Positions 6,373-7,725 of a DNA stretch of 7,725 bases are shown here, in pieces (within the stretch, counting starts at the first letter, position 1; each line of letters opens with the position of its first letter). The notes below the pieces were generated by a model, which was not told where the DNA came from, ran no database searches, and saw only the letters and a list, made by a program, of their open reading frames with translations. The position numbers were made by a program, and so were the translations under genes. Origin of the DNA: Acidobacteriota bacterium (lineage in GTDB: Bacteria; Acidobacteriota; Terriglobia; Terriglobales; Acidobacteriaceae); NCBI GenBank assembly GCA_025353435.1, contig JANXQR010000497.1, forward strand, positions 1 through 7,725, written 5' to 3'.

Positions 6373-7443
6373 GTGAAAAAGAGTCGATTGTCATTTCTGG
6401 ATCGCTACCTGACGGGATGGATCTTCGCCGCCATGGTGTTCGGCGTCGCTCTTGGCGGGCTTGTTCCTGGAGTCGTGCCATTCCTGAATCGCTTCAGCAT
6501 CGGCACAACGTCGGTCCCTATCGCGGCGGGGTTGATTCTTATGATGTATCCGCCGTTCACGCGTGTCCGCTACGAAGAACTCCACGAGGTGTTCCGCAAC
6601 AAGCGCGTGCTAGGCCTGTCGCTGGTGCAGAACTGGCTCATTGGCCCAGTCCTCATGTTCGCACTGGCTATCGTATTCCTGCGAGGGTATCCGGAGTACA
6701 TGGCCGGGCTCATCATGATTGGGCTCGCCCGCTGCATCGCCCTGGTGATCGTGTGGAACGAATTGGCGAAGGGAGATACACAATACGCAGCCGGCCTCGT
6801 TGCGTTCAACTCGCTGTTCCAAGTCCTCTTTTACTCGGTCTACGCGTGGGTGTTCATTACGGTTCTCCCCGGCTGGTTCGGTCTGCGCGGAACTGTGGTC
6901 AACGTCTCCATCGGTGAGATCGTAAAGAGTGTCTTCGTCTACCTGGGCATTCCCTTGATCGCCGGCTATCTCACGCGTACCGTTCTGACTCGAGCCAAGG
7001 GACGCGAATGGTACGACCGAAACTTCGTGCCGCGAGTGGCGCCGATGACGCTGATCGCTCTGCTGTTCACCATCGTTGTCATGTTCTCTCTCAAAGGCAG
7101 CTATATCGTGCGTCTGCCCCTGGACGTTCTGAGGATCGCAATACCGCTCTTGATTTACTTCGTGGTTATGTTCCTGGTGTCGTTTTACATGGGCAGGAAA
7201 CTCGGCGCTGATTACTCCAAGACAACAACGCTCGCTTTCACGGCCGCGTCAAACAACTTCGAGCTGGCAATCGCTGTTGCCGTCTCGGTGTTCGGCATCA
7301 ACTCGGGCGCGGCGTTCGCCGCCGTAATCGGCCCTCTTGTTGAAGTACCAGTGATGATCGCCTTGGTTAATCTGGCGCTATTTTTCCAGCGCCGGTACTT
7401 CGATACTGCGGAGCCGGGCGAGGTTCTGGTCAACCTCAATTGA
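6373..7443 (+). CDS. acr3: Arsenite efflux permease, ACR3 family
   Basis: This 356-residue inner-membrane protein exports arsenite, normally as a proton-coupled secondary transporter. About ten hydrophobic segments can be traced, roughly at 14-36, 46-61, 79-104, 109-129, 139-164, 182-204, 223-240, 252-274, 284-308 and 312-338. ACR3 landmarks are clear: the N-terminal SFLDRYLTGWIF, GLARCIALVIVWNELAKGD (117-135) with Cys121, and AASNNFELAIAVAVSVFGI (291-309) with Glu297. The 176-residue interval between that Cys and Glu equals that of the Cys129/Glu305 pair I recall as essential in Corynebacterium Acr3. It belongs to the ACR3 family and not the unrelated ArsB family. The start is GTG at 6373, eight bases after arsC. 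No ATPase partner (arsA) or chaperone (arsD) is present. It is the last gene of the operon. Confidence 0.96.
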   Translation: MKKSRLSFLDRYLTGWIFAAMVFGVALGGLVPGVVPFLNRFSIGTTSVPIAAGLILMMYPPFTRVRYEELHEVFRNKRVLGLSLVQNWLIGPVLMFALAIVFLRGYPEYMAGLIMIGLARCIALVIVWNELAKGDTQYAAGLVAFNSLFQVLFYSVYAWVFITVLPGWFGLRGTVVNVSIGEIVKSVFVYLGIPLIAGYLTRTVLTRAKGREWYDRNFVPRVAPMTLIALLFTIVVMFSLKGSYIVRLPLDVLRIAIPLLIYFVVMFLVSFYMGRKLGADYSKTTTLAFTAASNNFELAIAVAVSVFGINSGAAFAAVIGPLVEVPVMIALVNLALFFQRRYFDTAEPGEVLVNLN

Positions 7444-7725
7444 CGCATGATCGCCAAGGCGCGAATCGAGCATCTGTGAGACCGATCCTGGAATTCCGAC
7501 CGTATCCCCGCCAACCAGGACATTACCCATTTTTTGAGTTGCGGAAGGGTTGGCCGCGGGACCGCTGAGCGCCACGGTACGGGGCCGGCCTGCTAGCCAT
7601 TTTCCAAGCGTCTTCAGTCTCAACCGCGAAGGCCGCGAACACTCCCCCAGTGCCCGCGGCCTCCGTTGGACCATCCTTGCTAGTCCTAGTCACACCTTAT
7701 GCCGGTTGCTGACCGAGCCCCTTTG
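7444..7725. other. Non-coding 3' flank of the ars operon, no gene supported
   Basis: The 282 bases after acr3 contain only short or shadow reading frames. Visible structures are a strong hairpin at 7631-7661, a distant 7-bp pairing (GCCAACC 7510-7516 with GGTTGGC 7548-7554, 31-base loop) around an isolated T6 tract at 7530-7535, and the palindrome GGAATTCC at 7490-7497. No conventional hairpin-plus-T-tract terminator for the operon is evident. Confidence 0.5.
7631..7661. other. Strong two-tier hairpin downstream of acr3
   Basis: GGCCGCG (7631-7637) pairs perfectly with CGCGGCC (7655-7661). Inside, after a 2x2 mismatch, CACT (7640-7643) pairs with AGTG (7649-7652) around a CCCCC loop. No T-tract follows on either strand, so it is not a textbook intrinsic terminator. 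It may stabilise or end the ars transcript, or it may belong to the unseen next locus. Confidence 0.5.

Noticed and set aside
7530..7535. T6 tract as an intrinsic terminator for the ars operon
   Set aside because: No stable hairpin sits immediately before it. The nearest pairing encloses the tract in a 31-base loop instead of preceding it.
7378..7674. 98-residue open frame on the - strand overlapping the end of acr3
   Set aside because: It overlaps acr3 by 66 bases and shows no convincing ribosome binding site or family pattern. A degraded gene cannot be excluded, but nothing supports one.
7444..7725. tRNA, CRISPR or attachment-site possibilities in the right flank
   Set aside because: There is no T-loop-like motif, no cloverleaf pairing, no regularly spaced repeats and no duplicated tRNA end in this stretch.

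Overview
The window carries two unrelated blocks. The organism is probably a GC-rich Gram-negative bacterium: the first gene ends in an outer-membrane-type beta-barrel. Codon style and the gene pair resemble soil Acidobacteriota, but that assignment is an inference with modest confidence, since there is no rRNA or other marker in the window.

Block 1 (1-4394, + strand) looks like part of an envelope or extracellular-polysaccharide locus. A very long protein enters from the left edge with its 5' end cut off. It has about 16 TPR-like helix-turn-helix units followed by a C-terminal beta-barrel of roughly 350 residues ending in Phe. This is the architecture of polysaccharide-export porins such as BcsC and PgaA. 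After 12 bases comes a GT-B glycosyltransferase (GT4-like), with its ribosome binding site overlapping the preceding stop codon. The two are probably cotranscribed and probably act in glycan synthesis and export.

A 107-base convergent gap (4395-4501) with no convincing terminator separates block 1 from block 2. Leucine codon choice differs sharply between the two blocks.

Block 2 (4502-7443) is a complete arsenic-resistance locus. arsR (- strand) is divergent from a tight operon arsM-arsC-acr3 (+ strand, gaps of 5 and 8 bases). ArsC reduces arsenate to arsenite. Acr3 exports arsenite. ArsM methylates arsenite to methylarsenicals, and ArsR represses the locus until As(III) binds. The 76-base arsR/arsM gap contains two overlapping divergent sigma70-like promoters. 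Their -35 hexamers form the two arms of one near-palindrome, so a single bound repressor dimer could shut both. The arsR promoter lies so close to the GTG start that its transcript would be leaderless.

The last 282 bases (7444-7725) hold no gene I can support; they contain one strong two-tier hairpin at 7631-7661. No tRNA, rRNA, CRISPR array, insertion sequence or transposase was found. The gene families are known ones. The points of interest are the regulatory layout, the cysteine-rich tails of ArsR and ArsM, the missing third cysteine in ArsR, and the glycosyltransferase lacking the first Glu of its signature.
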